DNA from: Pirellula staleyi DSM 6068
GTDB lineage: Bacteria; Planctomycetota; Planctomycetia; Pirellulales; Pirellulaceae
DNA length: 64,000 nt
Assembly (NCBI RefSeq): GCF_000025185.1
Contig: NC_013720.1
Location: forward strand, 4,154,001-4,218,000
Direction of reading: 5' to 3'
The notes below the pieces were generated by a model. That model saw only the letters and a list, made by a program, of their open reading frames with translations, did no database searches and had not been told where the DNA came from. Below, in pieces: positions 9,250-18,100 of the stretch (position 1 is the first letter of the stretch; each line of letters starts with the position of its first letter). Made by a program: the position numbers and the translations under genes.

Positions 9250-11679
9250 ATGGCCACCACTGCCAACCCCATCTCGGATAACACCAACCCAACGAGCGAC
9301 ACTCGTCTGGGACAGTTCCGCCCTCTGCTTGCAAGCTTGCGTTGGCGGATTCGCCTCTATATTTGGCTCGAAGGGCTCGCTCTGGCGGCGATTTGGCTCG
9401 GTGTCACCTTCTGGCTTGCACTGGCGGCCGACTATTTGCCGGTGATCGCTGGCGCCTCGGAAATGCCACTGGCCGCGCGTGCTATTGTCGCCGCTGTCGT
9501 GGCTGCGGTCACACTCTATATCCTGTGGTACTACATCGCCCGCCGCGCCTTTGTTCCGCTGCGCGACGAAAGCATGGCGATTCTGCTCGAGCGGCAATAT
9601 GCCGGTTTTCAGGACGCCCTGGTCACCTCGGTGGAACTCGCCGGCAAGCAAGGTGGTCCCCAAGCAGGCAAAGATATTCCGCCGGCTGAAATGGTCGAGC
9701 GAACCGTCAAACAGGCCGCCGCCAGTGTCGGCGAAGTCCGTCTGGCGAAGGTTTTTAACCTCACGCCGCTGCTTCTCAAGTTGCTGCTCGGCACCCTGGC
9801 GATCGGCTCGATTGGTTTGCTCGGCATCATCAGCCGACCGACCCTCGCCACCGCCGCCGATCGTTTGATCCTGCTCGGCAGCACCGACTGGCCCCGCAGC
9901 GCGATCCTCGAAATCGTCGGGGTGGAACTCGAACGCAAAGCCGAGCCGGGACAGCCGCCGCTCCGGCCCATTCTGCTGCCGTTTGAAAATGGGATTGTGA
10001 AAGTGGCCCGAGGGAGCAGCGTGAGCTTAAAGGTTCGCGCGCTACAAACACCGGCTGCCAAGATCGTTCCTGCCAGTTGCACCGTCTATTACCAAAGCGT
10101 AACGACGGGCCAGGCTCGAGGCGAACGAGGCAACGTGGTGATGAGCAATTTTCGCGACACCGACGATCATCGTAACTTCTGGTTCGATGGCAAGCCGTTC
10201 CGCAGCGTCCTTTCGACGATTGTGTTTGACGTAGTGGGCTACGATGCGCGGCTGCGCGATCTGCGGCTCGAAGTGGTCGATAGTCCGGCCGTGATCGAAA
10301 CCACGCTCGACCTCACTTATCCCCCCTATCTTGTCGACGAAGCGACCTCGAACTTTTTGCCCACCAAGGGGAAAGCCTATCTCCCCTCCGGCACTTTTGT
10401 TCCAGCAGGTACCGAAGTGACGCTGCAAATGCGGAGTTCGAAAAACCTCCGCGAAGCGACAATCACACGAAGCGATACCGGCGAGCGAACCGTGATCGAC
10501 ATGACCAAGCAAAAGAGCCGCGAACGTTTTTCGTTCCAGGTTCCAGCGCTTCGTGAAAGCGTTTCGCTCGACGTGCTGCTGATCGACGAAGACAACGTTC
10601 CCTCCGACAAACCGTATCGCGTTTTCCTCACGGCGATTGAAGATCAAGCACCTGTCGTCGATGTGCGGCTGAAGGGGATCGGCACCAGCGTGACCCCCGA
10701 TGTTCGGATTCCGATGCAAGGCAAAGTGACCGACGACTATGCCATCGAGCGGGCCTGGATCGTTGCGCAAGTGAACGACAGTGGCGATCCGCAGCAGATC
10801 CCCGCGATACTAGCTACCGGCGGCGCGCTCGATGTGGCGACCGATTTCCGCGAGCAGCGGACTGCCAAAACGCCGCTCGAGATCAAACCGGGTGACAAGT
10901 TGTTCCTCGCCGTGGAAGCGGTCGACCGTTTTAATCTGAGCGATGCGCCGCACACCGGTTCGGGCGATCGCTGGGAACTCGAAGTCGTTACCCCCGACCA
11001 ATTGCTCGCCTCGCTCGAAGTTCGCGAACTCGGAATGCGTCGTCGACTCGAGCAGATTCTCGACGAAATGATGCAGCTGCGTGATTCGCTCCTGCGAGTG
11101 AAATCGAGCCTCGCCCCCTCTTCGTCGGTGGGCAATTTGGAAGAACTCCGAAGTGACGACGATCCTGAGGCCAAGCCCCTCACCGCTGCCGAAATTGCTC
11201 GGCGTCAGGCCGAGGTTCGATTGCTCCGCGTGCAACGAGCGCTACAGCAGTCGCAAAAGTCGGTGCAAGAGGTGCAGGGTGTTGCTGCCGGTTTCCTCGA
11301 TATTCGCGAGGAACTCATCAACAACCGGGTCGACACCGAAGATCGCAAAAATCGTCTCAAAGACTTAATCGCCGATCCGCTGAACAAGTGTGCCGAGGTG
11401 ATGTTCCCCGAGCTTGATCGCCGGATCATCCTGCTCGAAGAGAAATTGCGTGACACTGCGCAGCCAGCGGGAGATGATGTTCCTGGGGCTACCGATACGG
11501 CCATCGACCAGTCGTCGGCCACCATTGCCGAGCTCGAAGCGGTGCTCGAAAAGATGCTCGATCTCGAAACGTATAACGAACTGCTCGATATTGTTCGCTC
11601 GCTGATCAAAGATCAAGAAGAGCTGAGTGAGAAGACCAAGCAAGAGCGTAAGCGTCAGGCTCTCGAGGATTTGAAGTAA
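9250..11679 (+). CDS. DUF4175-like membrane protein
   Basis: This 809-residue protein has two N-terminal membrane helices (about 37-58 and 74-96) followed by another hydrophobic segment near 173-195. A large predicted periplasmic beta-rich part comes next, and then Gln/Glu/Arg-rich coiled coil from about 590 to the end. This layout matches the DUF4175-type proteins found beside MoxR/VWA clusters. The C-terminal coiled coil is rich in 'LEEK', 'EELSEKTKQERKR' and similar heptad-like stretches. The following gene begins 34 bp downstream and is also coiled-coil rich, so the two products may interact. I know of no biochemical function for the family. Confidence 0.75.
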   Translation: MATTANPISDNTNPTSDTRLGQFRPLLASLRWRIRLYIWLEGLALAAIWLGVTFWLALAADYLPVIAGASEMPLAARAIVAAVVAAVTLYILWYYIARRAFVPLRDESMAILLERQYAGFQDALVTSVELAGKQGGPQAGKDIPPAEMVERTVKQAAASVGEVRLAKVFNLTPLLLKLLLGTLAIGSIGLLGIISRPTLATAADRLILLGSTDWPRSAILEIVGVELERKAEPGQPPLRPILLPFENGIVKVARGSSVSLKVRALQTPAAKIVPASCTVYYQSVTTGQARGERGNVVMSNFRDTDDHRNFWFDGKPFRSVLSTIVFDVVGYDARLRDLRLEVVDSPAVIETTLDLTYPPYLVDEATSNFLPTKGKAYLPSGTFVPAGTEVTLQMRSSKNLREATITRSDTGERTVIDMTKQKSRERFSFQVPALRESVSLDVLLIDEDNVPSDKPYRVFLTAIEDQAPVVDVRLKGIGTSVTPDVRIPMQGKVTDDYAIERAWIVAQVNDSGDPQQIPAILATGGALDVATDFREQRTAKTPLEIKPGDKLFLAVEAVDRFNLSDAPHTGSGDRWELEVVTPDQLLASLEVRELGMRRRLEQILDEMMQLRDSLLRVKSSLAPSSSVGNLEELRSDDDPEAKPLTAAEIARRQAEVRLLRVQRALQQSQKSVQEVQGVAAGFLDIREELINNRVDTEDRKNRLKDLIADPLNKCAEVMFPELDRRIILLEEKLRDTAQPAGDDVPGATDTAIDQSSATIAELEAVLEKMLDLETYNELLDIVRSLIKDQEELSEKTKQERKRQALEDLK

Positions 11680-11713
11680 CACACGCCCTGTGCGTGGAAA
11701 GGATTAGTTACTG

Positions 11714-13735
11714 ATGACCCATTCCCTATGGCTGAAAATTCGTCGAGCAACCTCGCTGGCTCTCGCGCTACTGATCACCTTCACCTCGAGTGGACTTCCC
11801 CTCCGTTTGCTCGTCGCGCAAGAGCCTGCGCAGCCCGAAGCTGCCAAGGAAGAAGCTGCCGCTGAGTCGACCGAGTCGAGCGTTTCTGCCTCCGACGAAC
11901 TGGCTCTCTCGCAAGGTCAGCTCGCCGATAAGTACACGCGACTCGAAGAGCTGCTGTTCAAGATGGCGTCGCTCGAAGCGGCCACCAATCCGCGCCGTGC
12001 CGCGCTGCTGACTCGCGCCGTCGAGCAATCGAAAGAGCGGCTCACCAAGACCCAGCTTGAAACGATCGCGAAACTTCTGTCGCAAAAACAGCTGAAGCGT
12101 GCTGTTGATGGTCAGGTCGCTGCCTCGACCGATCTCAAAGCGCTCCTCGAGCTCCTGCTGAGCGAAGATCGCTCCGACCGTTTGAAGAGCGAACAAGCGC
12201 GCATCAAGGAATACATCAAAGAGGTCGAGCGTCTCCTTCGTCTGCAAAAATCGTTGCAAGGACAAACTGAAGGGGGAGCGACTCCCGATCGACTCGCCAA
12301 AGAGCAGGGTGAAGTTGCCGAGCGGACCGGTGACCTCGCTCAAAAAATCAAAGAGACCGAAGAAGGGGCCTCTCCCTCGGAAGAAAAACCGGGCGATGAA
12401 CAACCTGGCGAATCAAAGCCCGGTGAAGAGAAACCTGGCGAAGCAAAACCGGGCGAGCCGATGCCAGGTGAACAGAAGCCGGGCGAAGGGAAGCCGATGA
12501 GTGGCGAACCGATGGAAGGGAAACCTTCGGAAGGGAAGCCCTCGGAAGGCAAACCGAGCGAAGGCAAGCCAATGGAAGGGAAGCCGGGCGAAGAAAAGCC
12601 GAAAGAACCGATGCCTGGAGAGCCCAAGCCCGGTGAAGAAAAACCTAGTGAAGAAAAACCTAGTGAAGAAAAGCCTGGAGAAGAGAAGCCGGGCGAGCAA
12701 AAGCCGATGGAAAGCAAGCCCATGGAGGGTGAGTCCTCTGAAGGCAAACCGATGAGTGGCGAGCCGATGGAAGGGAAACCCTCCGAGGGCAAACCATCCG
12801 AGGGCAAGTCCTCCGAAGGCAAGCCGAGCGAAGGGAAACCATCCGAAGGGCAGCCATCGGAAGGGAAACCGCAAGAGAGTCAGCCCCAAGAGCAGCAGCC
12901 CGAGAATCCGGCGCGCAAGAGCCTTGAAGAAGCTCAGAAGCGGATGCAAGAAGCGCAGAAGCGACTCGAAGAAGCCAAGCGTAACGAGTCGGTTGACGAG
13001 CAGCGGAAGGCCAAAGAAGAACTCGAGAAAGCGAAGGCGCAGCTCGAGGAGATTTTGCGTCAGCTGCGCGAAGAAGAAATCAAACGGACCCTCGCGGCTT
13101 TGGAAGCACGCTTTCGCAAGATGCTCGAAATGCAGCTGGTGGTTTACGAATCGACACGACGCCTCGATCAACTTCCCGCCGACAGCCGCGGCGAAGCTTT
13201 TATTGTGCAGTGTGGCAAGCTCGCGTTCGACGAACGCAAAATTGCTCTCGAAGCGCAAAAGGCCTTGGCAATCCTGGAGGAAGAGGGATCGTCGGTAGCG
13301 TTTCCCGCTTCGGTGGAGCAGATGCGCGAGGATATGGATCAGGTCGGAAATCGACTGGCCGAAACGCGCGTCGACGACATCACGGTGGGAATTGAAGAAG
13401 ACATTATCTCCGCGCTGGAAGAAATGATCGAAGCCTTGCAGAAGGCTCAAAAAGATCAGGAAGAGCAAGAACAACAACAGCAGCAGCAACAACAGCAGGG
13501 TGAGCCCGAAGATCAGCCTCTGGTCGATAAAATCGCCGAGCTGAAGATGATCAAGGCGCTGCAAGAGCGTGTGAACAAGCGGACTAATCGCTATGCCCGT
13601 TTGCTCGAAGACGAAGAGGATGTGGTGGGTCAGGCTGAGTCAGCCGATCTGGTCGACGCGCTGCGTCAATTGAGCGAGCGACAGCAAGAGATTTTCCGCA
13701 TCACCCGCGATATTGTGCTCGGAAAAAATAAATAA
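11714..13735 (+). CDS. Exported coiled-coil protein with long KPxEG repeat region
   Basis: This is a 673-residue protein starting at the ATG at 11714, with GGAAAGGA upstream. Residues 1-36 form a signal peptide or anchor ending near 'LLVAQEPAQ'. Residues 60-220 are helical and charged. Residues about 222-395 consist almost only of short imperfect repeats of the type 'GEEKPGE', 'SEGKP' and 'PMEGKP', and are expected to be extended and disordered. Coiled coil follows (about 400-480), then a helical domain with a Gln run ('EQQQQQQQQQGEPE') near 580-595. No known domain is recognised. It is co-directional with the DUF4175-like gene and the next exported protein. A spacer or scaffold role in the envelope is an inference from composition only. 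Confidence 0.75.
   Translation: MTHSLWLKIRRATSLALALLITFTSSGLPLRLLVAQEPAQPEAAKEEAAAESTESSVSASDELALSQGQLADKYTRLEELLFKMASLEAATNPRRAALLTRAVEQSKERLTKTQLETIAKLLSQKQLKRAVDGQVAASTDLKALLELLLSEDRSDRLKSEQARIKEYIKEVERLLRLQKSLQGQTEGGATPDRLAKEQGEVAERTGDLAQKIKETEEGASPSEEKPGDEQPGESKPGEEKPGEAKPGEPMPGEQKPGEGKPMSGEPMEGKPSEGKPSEGKPSEGKPMEGKPGEEKPKEPMPGEPKPGEEKPSEEKPSEEKPGEEKPGEQKPMESKPMEGESSEGKPMSGEPMEGKPSEGKPSEGKSSEGKPSEGKPSEGQPSEGKPQESQPQEQQPENPARKSLEEAQKRMQEAQKRLEEAKRNESVDEQRKAKEELEKAKAQLEEILRQLREEEIKRTLAALEARFRKMLEMQLVVYESTRRLDQLPADSRGEAFIVQCGKLAFDERKIALEAQKALAILEEEGSSVAFPASVEQMREDMDQVGNRLAETRVDDITVGIEEDIISALEEMIEALQKAQKDQEEQEQQQQQQQQQGEPEDQPLVDKIAELKMIKALQERVNKRTNRYARLLEDEEDVVGQAESADLVDALRQLSERQQEIFRITRDIVLGKNK
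12380..12900 (+). repeat. Tandem imperfect repeat encoding KP(G/S/M)E(G/E) units
   Basis: About 520 bp of in-frame degenerate repeats with a unit of roughly 12-15 nt (for example GGCGAAGAGAAGCCG-like and TCGGAAGGGAAGCC-like units) encode Lys-Pro-Gly/Ser-Glu. Some longer blocks are duplicated: the unit reading 'PMSGEPMEGKPSEGKPSEG' occurs twice, near 12495 and 12751. All units keep the reading frame, so the repeat is coding and probably prone to length variation. Confidence 0.85.
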
Positions 13736-13809
13736 GTCGGACCGGTCGAAGTCGGTGGGTGTGTCGCTGACATACCCTGGAAGTTGTCCGTGGGTAGGGA
13801 GTATCCGCC

Positions 13810-14871
13810 ATGAAACGATGGAACACCGAACGAAGATTTCTGCCGTGGCTCGCTGCCGCAGCGCTGTTGCTGGTACCAGCCTCGCACGGCATCGCTGCCG
13901 ACGAACTGGCCCGCGCAGCTTCGTGGCAGCAGACTTCGCCCGTCGAAGCGCGCGAGGTACTCACGCAGCTGCTCGCGGAAATCAAAGCCGACGAACTGAC
14001 GCTCGCCAAGGTCGACGCGCTGTGGCCTGCCGAGGGAAATCCTCCAGCCGGTCTGCAAACGCTCGATCTGTTTTGCGCGGCACTGGCCGCGATCGATCCT
14101 GAAGTTCAGCCGATACTCGATCTGGTGAGCGAGCCTCGGGCAACGTTCCAGATTCCGAAGTTCGAAATTCTGGCCGATGAATCGCGCCCTTTGGCGATGC
14201 GCAGCAATCTTCGCCTGCTTGTTGGGCGCTGGCTCGCGCAGCAAGGGCTCGTCGATGAAGCGAAAGAAATGCTCGCCAGTATCGATGTGAAAGAAGTGGT
14301 CGACCCGACCTCGCTCCTCTTCTTTCGCGCGGTAGCTCACCACCGTCTGCTCGAAAAAGATCCTTGCCTCGCCGATGTCGCCAAGCTCCTCGAAAACGAA
14401 GCGTTGCTCCCCCGTCGTTATGTGCAGCTCGCCAAGTTGATGCAGGCCGATCTCGCTCCGCTGAAGCCTGATTCGCTCGACGAAGTTGCGCGGCTGATGG
14501 ACGATGTGCGTCGCCGTCTCGACCTTGGTCGGGCCGGGAAACGTGTGCGCGACGAAGAAGAGGAAGTAGTGAAAAAACTCGAGAAAATGATCGAAGAACT
14601 CGAGAAACAGCAGCAGCAACAACAGCAGCAAGCCTCGAGCGGCGGCAGCAATCCGTCGCCATCTTCCCCCATGCAAGATAGTCAGGCGGCTCAGCTGAAA
14701 GGTCCCGGCGAAGTCGATCCCAAAGAGGTTGGCAAGCGCGATGGTTGGGGCAATCTGCCACCGAAGGATCGTCAGGAAGTGCTGCAGCAGATCGGTCGTG
14801 AGCTTCCCGCCCACTTCCGTGAAACCATCGAAGAGTATTTCAAGCGACTCGCCCAGGATGGAGTGAAATAG
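13810..14871 (+). CDS. Exported protein of unknown function
   Basis: This is a 353-residue protein with a cleavable-looking signal peptide (residues 1-31, 'AALLLVPASHGIAADELA'). GGGAG lies eight bases before the ATG. The body is mostly helical, with a mid-section of TPR-like character. Near residues 255-280 is an acidic helix ending in a run of glutamines, and the C-terminus contains 'GWGNLPPKDRQEVLQQIGRELPAHFRETIEEYFKRLA', a motif that also ends other planctomycete exported proteins encoded beside DUF4175 genes (family memory, not checked). It sits 74 bp after the repeat protein and six bp before the next gene, so it belongs to the same operon. No enzymatic signature is visible. Confidence 0.7.
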   Translation: MKRWNTERRFLPWLAAAALLLVPASHGIAADELARAASWQQTSPVEAREVLTQLLAEIKADELTLAKVDALWPAEGNPPAGLQTLDLFCAALAAIDPEVQPILDLVSEPRATFQIPKFEILADESRPLAMRSNLRLLVGRWLAQQGLVDEAKEMLASIDVKEVVDPTSLLFFRAVAHHRLLEKDPCLADVAKLLENEALLPRRYVQLAKLMQADLAPLKPDSLDEVARLMDDVRRRLDLGRAGKRVRDEEEEVVKKLEKMIEELEKQQQQQQQQASSGGSNPSPSSPMQDSQAAQLKGPGEVDPKEVGKRDGWGNLPPKDRQEVLQQIGRELPAHFRETIEEYFKRLAQDGVK

Positions 14872-14877
14872 ACGACG

Positions 14878-16143
14878 ATGGTTGGTTCCTTTGCGAGTTC
14901 GATACGTCTCACCAGTTTCCTGCTGGCAGTTTTGGGCGCACTAAGCGCTAGCTCGAGTCTAGCGTTAGCCGAGGGCCTCAAGGTGGTGCTGCGCCGCGCG
15001 AGTGGCGATGTCGAGACCGCGCAGCTGAGCGCTCTCGATAGCGAAAAAGTGGAAGCCACCATCGCGGGAAAACTAACGACCATTCCGATTGCCGATCTGC
15101 TCGCCGTCGAACTCTCGGGGGCTCGCATTGCGGTCGCGCCGCAGGCCTGGCTCGAACTGCTCGATGGCTCCACGCTGCTCGCCACCGACTTCACCACCAC
15201 CTCGGGGACTGCTCAGTTCAAACTGCTGAGTGGTCAAGAGTATTCGATCCCCACACGCTCGCTCCGAGCGGTTCGCTTTCGTCCGGGAACGGAAGCGACG
15301 AACAAAGCCTGGGCCGATATCGTCGGAGGTGATTTGACCGGCGATCTGCTGGTGATTCGCAAAACGGCGGAAGCCTCGGAAGATGCGCCGGCTGAAGGGG
15401 GTATTGTGCTCGATCAACTCGACGGCGCGATTCTAGGAGTCGCTGCCACCACAGTGAAATTCGACTTCGATGGTGACAAGATCGATGTGAAGCGCGAGAA
15501 GCTCGAAGGGATTGCCTTCTATCAGCCTGTCGCACGCAATCTCACCCGTCCGCTCTGCCAGTTGCTCGACCGGGGTGGTGGTCGCTGGATGGTGAAGTCG
15601 ATGAAACTCGAAGGGGAAAATCTCGCGGTTGAAACGCCGGTCGGTGCGCGGATCAATCTGCCGCTGGCCGATCTGGCGACGATCGACCTGGCCGCTGGCA
15701 ACCTCCTCTTCCTCACCGATCTGGAGCCGGAAAAGCGCGACGCTCTGTTCGGGCTTCAGCCTGCGGGGATGACCGCCACCTTTGCTCAGCTGTATCAAAA
15801 TCGGGCGAGCGATACTCCCTTCAAACTTGATGGGAGCACGCATGCCCGCGCCCTTGCGCTGCATGGCAAATCGACCCTCACTTATCGCCTCCCCGAAGGA
15901 TTCAAGAGCTTGCGAGCGGTGGTTGGAATCGACGACGCCGTGCAAGCCAGTTCGCGCGTGCAGCTGACGATCGTGGTCGACAATCGCGAACTCTTTAAAG
16001 GTGAATTTGACAACGATCATCGAGGGCCTGTGAACCTGGATCTCGATGTGACCGGTGCGCGTCGATTGGTGATTCTGCTCGAGCCGCTGGGGCCCGACTT
16101 GCGAGCGCAGTTGCTCCTCTGTCAGCCCCGCTTATCCCGCTAA
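14878..16143 (+). CDS. Exported protein with NPCBM-like C-terminal domain
   Basis: This is a 421-residue protein with an N-terminal signal peptide (about residues 1-31, ending near 'SLALAEG'). The first half is a repetitive beta-rich region with 'IPIADLLAVEL' and 'INLPLADLATIDLAAG'-type strands. The last 100 residues resemble an NPCBM domain (novel putative carbohydrate-binding module): 'HARALALHGKSTLTYRLPEG', then 'VGIDDAV' and 'GARRLVILLEPLG'. It starts six bases after the preceding stop and has no strong ribosome binding site of its own, so it is probably translated by coupling. Carbohydrate binding is suggested by the family, but is not shown here. Confidence 0.7.
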   Translation: MVGSFASSIRLTSFLLAVLGALSASSSLALAEGLKVVLRRASGDVETAQLSALDSEKVEATIAGKLTTIPIADLLAVELSGARIAVAPQAWLELLDGSTLLATDFTTTSGTAQFKLLSGQEYSIPTRSLRAVRFRPGTEATNKAWADIVGGDLTGDLLVIRKTAEASEDAPAEGGIVLDQLDGAILGVAATTVKFDFDGDKIDVKREKLEGIAFYQPVARNLTRPLCQLLDRGGGRWMVKSMKLEGENLAVETPVGARINLPLADLATIDLAAGNLLFLTDLEPEKRDALFGLQPAGMTATFAQLYQNRASDTPFKLDGSTHARALALHGKSTLTYRLPEGFKSLRAVVGIDDAVQASSRVQLTIVVDNRELFKGEFDNDHRGPVNLDLDVTGARRLVILLEPLGPDLRAQLLLCQPRLSR

Positions 16144-16191
16144 AACCGACCGCCACGCCCGTCGACCCGATGAGGCCAGAAGGCAAGCACG

Positions 16192-18042
16192 ATGAAGATG
16201 ATTTTTTCCACCGCGAAACAGCTGATCGCCGCACTCTTCGTCGCGCTTTTGCAACTGAGTGACGCCGCGATCGCGCTGGCGCAAGAGGCGACGGAAGATA
16301 CTGTCGCCAAATCGGCCACGCTGGTTCCCGCTGCTGTTCTTGAAGCGGAGAACAAACGGATCTTGGCGATCGAGCGTGGTGTCCGCTCGACGATCTCGGT
16401 CTTCTCCGCCGATGGCAATGGTGGTGGCTCGGGGGTGATGGTTTCGGCCGATGGCTATGCCCTCACCAACTTCCACGTGGTGCAGCCTTGCGGCAACTTT
16501 ATGAAATGCAGCTTGCCCGACGGCAATCTCTACGATGCCGTGGTGGTGGGGATCGATCCGACTGGCGATGTGGCGCTCATCAAGCTGCTGGGACGCGATG
16601 ACTTCCCACCCGCCACGCTGGCCGATAGCGACAAAGTCCGCGCCGGTGATTGGTGCTTTGCGGTGGGCAATCCATTCCTGCTGGCGACCGATTTTCAGCC
16701 GACCGTGTCGTATGGCATCGTGTCGGGAGTGCATCGCTATCAATACCCGGCCGGCACTTTGCTCGAATACGCCGACTGCATTCAAACCGATGCCGCGATC
16801 AATCCGGGTAACTCCGGAGGGCCTTTGTTTAATAGCAGCGGCGAACTGATTGGTGTGAATGGACGTGGCTCGTTCGAAAAACGGGGCCGGGTGAATGTCG
16901 GGGTGGGCTATGCCATCTCGATCAACCAGATCAAGCATTTCATGGGCTGTTTGCGAAGCGGACGGATCGTCGACCACGCGACAGCGGGCTTCAGTGTTGC
17001 CACCGCTGCTGAAGGGGGCGTGCTCGTTTCGAACATCCTCGAATCGAGCGATGCCTATAAGCGGGGCCTCCGCTACGACGACGAAATCATCGCCTTCGGC
17101 GGCCGCTCGGTGAATTCGGCCAACGCTTTCAAAAACATCCTCGGGATCTTTCCTAAAGGGTGGAAGGTTCCGCTCACCTATCGCAACGAGGCAGGCACCC
17201 ACGACATCGTGGTGCGACTCACCGGCGTGCATGGGGAAGAAGAACTGATCGGACTCGTGCAAAAGCAGGTCGAGGCAGAAGGCCCCAAGCCCATGCCCCG
17301 CCCGATGCCTATGCCCATGCCCGGTGAAGAAAAGCCAGGCGCAGAGAAACCGGAAGAGAAAAAAGCAGCGCCAGCCCCTGCCACCAAACCGGGCGTGCCT
17401 CCGGTGAGCGACGAGCTGAAAAAATGGTTCGTCGGTCGACTCGGCTATGCCAACTATCACTTCAATAAGCTCGAGCTCGATCGCGTTTGGTCGTCGGCCA
17501 CCCAAGACTGCAATCTTGCCGAGGCAACAGGCACCTGGAAGATCGCCGGGACGATCGAAGGCAAAGGTGATTTTCTTTGCGAGCTCTCGAGTACCAAGGC
17601 TTCGATGACCCTAGCCGGGACCACAATTGAGCTTGATCTCGCGAAAGATCTCGACGAGCAAAAAGGTCCAGTAGGGACCGGCGGCTTACTAGTCTCGCTC
17701 TATTTGTGGCGGATGATGCTGGTCGAAGGTCCGGCCAAGTATGGCGAGGTCAGTTACTACGGAACGGCTCCCGATCCTGGTTTTCTCGCGGAAAATGCCG
17801 TGATGTACGATGTATTGTCGGCTGTTCGCAATGTGGTGGAATCGCAACTGCAGTTTTCGCCGAGCGATGGCCGTTTGGCGATTGTCGAATCGCTGGTCGA
17901 CCCCGATGCCGATCCTTGTCGCCTCGTGATGAGCGACTACAAAGCGGCCGGGCCGATGCAGCTTCCCCATCGTTTGTCGATCTCGACCGGCGGTGTGCTG
18001 TATGGCGATTTGGTGATCAGCAGTTTTGAAGTCAGCAAGTAA
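16192..18042 (+). CDS. Secreted trypsin-like serine protease with PDZ domain (HtrA/S1C type)
   Basis: This 616-residue protein has a signal peptide (about 1-31). The S1C protease domain keeps an intact triad: His95 in 'LTNFHVV', Asp126 in 'DPTGDVAL' and Ser208 in 'INPGNSGGPL'. A PDZ domain lies at about 265-345 ('GGVLVSNILESSDAYKRGL'). A Pro/Met-rich linker ('PMPRPMPMPMPGEEKPG') then leads to a C-terminal region of about 200 residues that I do not recognise. Secretion to the periplasm or cell surface is predicted. It is the first of three adjacent S1C-fold proteins and the only one of the three likely to be active. The adjacent exported proteins could be substrates or partners, but this is not evident from sequence. 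Confidence 0.88.
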   Translation: MKMIFSTAKQLIAALFVALLQLSDAAIALAQEATEDTVAKSATLVPAAVLEAENKRILAIERGVRSTISVFSADGNGGGSGVMVSADGYALTNFHVVQPCGNFMKCSLPDGNLYDAVVVGIDPTGDVALIKLLGRDDFPPATLADSDKVRAGDWCFAVGNPFLLATDFQPTVSYGIVSGVHRYQYPAGTLLEYADCIQTDAAINPGNSGGPLFNSSGELIGVNGRGSFEKRGRVNVGVGYAISINQIKHFMGCLRSGRIVDHATAGFSVATAAEGGVLVSNILESSDAYKRGLRYDDEIIAFGGRSVNSANAFKNILGIFPKGWKVPLTYRNEAGTHDIVVRLTGVHGEEELIGLVQKQVEAEGPKPMPRPMPMPMPGEEKPGAEKPEEKKAAPAPATKPGVPPVSDELKKWFVGRLGYANYHFNKLELDRVWSSATQDCNLAEATGTWKIAGTIEGKGDFLCELSSTKASMTLAGTTIELDLAKDLDEQKGPVGTGGLLVSLYLWRMMLVEGPAKYGEVSYYGTAPDPGFLAENAVMYDVLSAVRNVVESQLQFSPSDGRLAIVESLVDPDADPCRLVMSDYKAAGPMQLPHRLSISTGGVLYGDLVISSFEVSK

Positions 18043-18100
18043 TGTCGGTCAGCATGATGTGTTGGGTGAGCGATCTGTCTGGTGCAAGAGGGCTGCTGGT

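Noticed and set aside
12413-13564. A 383-codon minus-strand frame
   Set aside because: Antisense to the repeat-containing gene; its repetitive Phe/Arg/Leu product simply mirrors the Lys-Pro-Glu-Gly repeat.
14620-14640. CAG/CAA runs encoding polyglutamine as a possible phase-variable repeat
   Set aside because: The run is short and mixes CAG and CAA, and a change by whole codons would keep the frame. There is no sign of a phase-variation switch.
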